64,000 nt of DNA from Eucommia ulmoides (lineage: Eukaryota > Streptophyta > Magnoliopsida > Garryales > Eucommiaceae). Where the stretch lies: contig CM028338.1 of assembly GCA_016647705.1 (NCBI GenBank), forward strand, positions 37,019,176 through 37,083,175. The letters are read 5' to 3'. A model generated the notes under the pieces. That model made no database searches and was not told the DNA's origin. It saw nothing but the letters and a program-made list of their open reading frames with translations. The translations under genes and the position numbers were made by a program. Shown in pieces: positions 61,397-64,000 of this stretch (position 1 is its first letter; the number at the start of each line of letters is the position of its first letter).

Positions 61397-61660
61397 CATT
61401 ATAAATTTAAAACATTTTCAAAAGTTCTGGTGACCTAGCACACTCTTTAAACTCAATGTTATGTGGAGACAACATTTTTATTTTAAAAACATTTGGACAA
61501 AACAATTGTTTTTAAAAAAACGGCACCTAAAAAAGCCCTAGAACCTTTTTTTTTTCTTTCAAAAAAACATGTTTTCCAAAAACAATCAAAAAAGGAAATA
61601 GAGAATCAACTCCTGATTTTCGATTTGACAATTTTTTCTTCTTTTTTGGGGTGCGTTAGT

Positions 61661-61678
61661 TAGCGACTCCGTTGAGGA
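61661..61678 (+). other. PBS-like site of element J
   Basis: TAGCGACTCCGTTGAGGA follows the end of LTR J. TGGCGACTCCGCTGGGGA is the wording usual after Ogre-like LTRs. I am not certain of the tRNA. Confidence 0.55.
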
Positions 61679-61808
61679 CAATTTTTAGAGGCTCAAACCT
61701 AAGTTGTCTAAATAAATTAAAATTAAAATTTTGCCTAAGAAATTTTGTTTGGTTATTTCCCTTTATTCAAATTTTTTTGTTTCTTTCTTGCCTTAGAGAA
61801 ACGTTGAA

Positions 61809-61880
<72 letters not shown>

Positions 61881-63094
61881 TAGGATGTGTAAGTGTATTT
61901 TTACTTTCCTTATTTCACATTCTTTCATTTTCTGCATTTTTATTTATCGCATTCTTTGCATATCATGCCCATCTTGTTACTCCCTCCTAGCCACATGAAC
62001 TAAGCATCTCTTGTATCATAAAACCTAAGAAAAAACCTGTAGGACTAGAAAGAGGTCAATAGTGGAGGCTAGGTTGCTCGGTTCATCTGTTGGGACCGAT
62101 TTCAAAACTCACATCGCTTGGATCGCAAATCAATGATGGATGTTTCGTCTGGATGCTAAAGGTTTGAAGATCTAAAAACCAAGCCTTTCTAGGGTACGTT
62201 AGTAAAAGCCATGAGCCGTTTATAGTGATCCTAGAATAGAGTGTTGCCCAAACCTCTACAGGACACTATTTAGAAATATAGAGAGGTTTCAATTGTTAAA
62301 TATCGTGCTTAAATTCTTAGACCTTGGAATCAAACAAAAAACAATTTCTAGGGCTGATAAGGAACGAGATAGCCAACATAGAAATTTTCATCTTCTCCCA
62401 AAGTTTGATGAGCTTTTTCAAAGTCAAAAATTCTTTTTAAAAAAAGATTTCGAACAAACCATAAGGGAGTGAATGAAAATCCCCATTTCATCCATGTCGT
62501 ACTTTATCGGGTCGATAGGCACTATTTTATACGAGTCCCAAATATTTTTAGATATATGGCTTGAAATTGATAACGTTAGAATGCTGAAACGAAATTACCA
62601 CTAGCTTTAATTAGAAATGTCGAATAATCTGTAACTAAAAATTCTGGGATAACTATGCCATAATTTGATGCGCTTGCAACTTTTAAGTTAAGGACAAGTA
62701 AAAAATTTCTTATTACTTTGACCATGGAAGCCAATACAAGACTTTTTCAGGCCTGCCAAGATCTATATTTTCGAACATATCCCAAGTCGCATTCTAGAGC
62801 TATACCCCCCCCCCCCCCCCAATGATTTCACGTCATGTAATAGCATACACATTGCATTTTCACTCATCTATTCAGATAGGTATATAAAATGTATTCATAC
62901 TAGAATACAATCATATGATAGTCATACATATTATAAACAGTTTACATAGAAAACCATAATATTTTGTTAATTAACAATTAAGCTTTATGACTGATTATGT
63001 GAAAATTTATTTTCTTAAGTACTCGATCAAGAAATAGTTTAAAAAATGAGAAAAAAATTTTTAAGAAAAAGGGCTAGACAGTCAACTTCCCAAG
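61679..63094 (+). other. Presumed 5' internal region of element J
   Basis: No gene recognised. It contains (AAT)n at 61809-61880 and a 16-C run at 62805-62820. The rest is AT-rich. Confidence 0.45.
61809..61880. repeat. (AAT)24 microsatellite
   Basis: About 24 uninterrupted AAT units; the poly-isoleucine open frame across it is an artefact. Confidence 0.97.
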
Positions 63095-64000
63095 TGATAA
63101 GGAGGTTATTTACCAACAAATCAAGTACTTTTAGATTCAAATATTTCTAAGTTTTCAAGAATTTTTGTTAGTTTGATGTATTTTTGTATTGTTTTATAGG
63201 AATTACAAATAATTGGGTAAAAAGGTGACAATGTGGTAAAATGAGGTGAATTGGGTTGGAATGGTTCGTCAGTAGTGTAGGTGTAGTAACTTCAACACCG
63301 ATTTTGACCATGACGTAATCCGATTTTGGAAAAACTCAAAACACTGAAGTTGTAGATATCTTTTTTTTTTTACTTTCCACAGCCTTTTGAATCATCACAA
63401 TTGGAGTTTTGACAAGAAATTATGGCCAAAATACGAACAGGTGTCAGAATTGTCCAAACCCTGCAGCAGCGGGATTTTTCGCCACTACAACGCGCTCCCG
63501 AACTAGCCACTGCCCAAACCCTATTGCAGTGGGATTTTTCTTTGTTGCAGCATGCTCTCATCAGTGTTCCACAGCAAAAAGTGTGCTACAGCACGCCCAA
63601 CTCTGCTCTAGCGTTGTTTGCAATGGGAACACCCTACCTTGAGCCCTACATATACCACCTTAAGCCTCAAACCCAAAGTGGTGGCAAATTTAGGGGAGAA
63701 AACACCATTTGGTATGGATATTTTTGGCAAAATTAGAGAGAAAAACACCATTAGAGGCACAAAATCACTAGAGAAATAACTTGGAGTTGAAGTTTATTGA
63801 CGATTTGAAAATTTGAAGCTCATCTCCACAAAAAAAAAAAAAAAAGTTTTCTCTTCCTTTCTCTCACCCTAATCTTTATTGAATTTTGTATTTGTGATAT
63901 TGTGTTGAACATGTTTGCATTTATGAATTTCTTAAAAAGATTAGTTATGGATTTCACTATGTTGAGTTAAAACTCATATCTAGGACTTGATGTAGTCTCG
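63095..64000 (+). repeat. Candidate Athila-like LTR L (partial, runs off the right edge)
   Basis: TGATAAGGAGGTTATTTACC at 63095 resembles TGATAGGTGTAAAATACC of LTR B; a GGAATTACAAATAATTGGG segment, a repeated CCAAACCCTGCAGCAGCGGG block (63455-63555) and a CTACATATACCACC TATA-like region near 63647 follow in the same order as in B and S2. No second end is in the window. Confidence 0.4.

Larger units (their letters stand above)
48887..61658 (+). repeat. Ogre-like 5' LTR J, split in three by two SIRE-like insertions
   Basis: The pieces are 48887-49082, 51240-52343 and 60919-61658, about 2.04 kb in all, close to the 2.1 kb of LTR E. The first opens TTACGACATTTTGCGC and has a TATA box TATAAAAG at 49016-49023; the last has GGGATACCTAACACCTTCA, GACCTAGCACAC and ends GTGCGTTA. 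A PBS-like TAGCGACTCCGTTGAGGA follows (61661-61678). Removing the insertions and one TSD copy each restores continuity, which supports a single LTR. Its start lacks a clear TG. Confidence 0.7.

Noticed and set aside
61672-61998. 108-codon frame with poly-isoleucine
   Set aside because: Produced by the (AAT)n microsatellite.

Overview
The window looks like intergenic, probably heterochromatic, DNA of a flowering plant with a large, AT-rich genome. I find no host gene. Almost all of the 64 kb can be assigned to LTR retrotransposons nested inside one another, with microsatellites and minisatellites between them. Element ends rest on LTR pairs, TG...CA termini and 5-bp target-site duplications (TSDs) read directly from the sequence; lineage names come from motif knowledge and were not checked against a database. 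All retroelements are treated as fossils.

Left to right: (1) 1-7109, minus strand, a Copia/SIRE-like element without a recognisable reverse transcriptase or integrase; its left end lies outside the window. (2) 7110-8735, unassigned AT-rich DNA with a (TA)n(GA)n tract. (3) 8741-23991, plus strand, a Tat-lineage Gypsy element (TSD GTATA) with decayed gag-pol and a broken antisense ORF, into which an Athila-like element (16784-20513) has inserted. (4) 23997-25669, unassigned DNA with an array of TTACATGTAA palindromes. (5) 25670-43513, a nest: element F (TSD ATTAC) holds Ogre/Tat-like element E (27728-37884, TSD CTCCC), which holds Athila-like fragment C (28371-30608) and a SIRE-like solo LTR (32283-35107). 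F's 3' LTR is split by Athila-like element D (39088-42828, minus strand). (6) 43519-48886, weakly assigned LTR remnants and a clean Athila-like solo LTR (46857-48222, TSD TCAAG). (7) 48887-64000, an Ogre-like LTR (J) split by a SIRE-like solo LTR (49083-51234, TSD CTCTC) and by a second complete SIRE-like element (52344-60913, TSD ACTTT). J's primer-binding site and the start of its internal region follow, and then a probable Athila-like LTR at the right edge.

Two groups stand out. The SIRE-like elements at 1-7109 and 52344-60913 share an unusual plan: a gag-like gene with a zinc knuckle, then, in place of pol, a second gene resembling the putative plant transposon protein domain. That second gene has its own TATA box about 290 bases upstream of its ATG, and paired GTCGAC motifs lie at this promoter as well as in every LTR of the family. 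The Athila-like copies C and D, in opposite orientations, share a second pol-less plan: several primer-binding-site-like repeats, a short ORF and two strong hairpins. Their LTRs carry palindromes of the form ACCGC-NNNN-GCGGT with changing centres. Both look like non-autonomous families rather than chance deletions.
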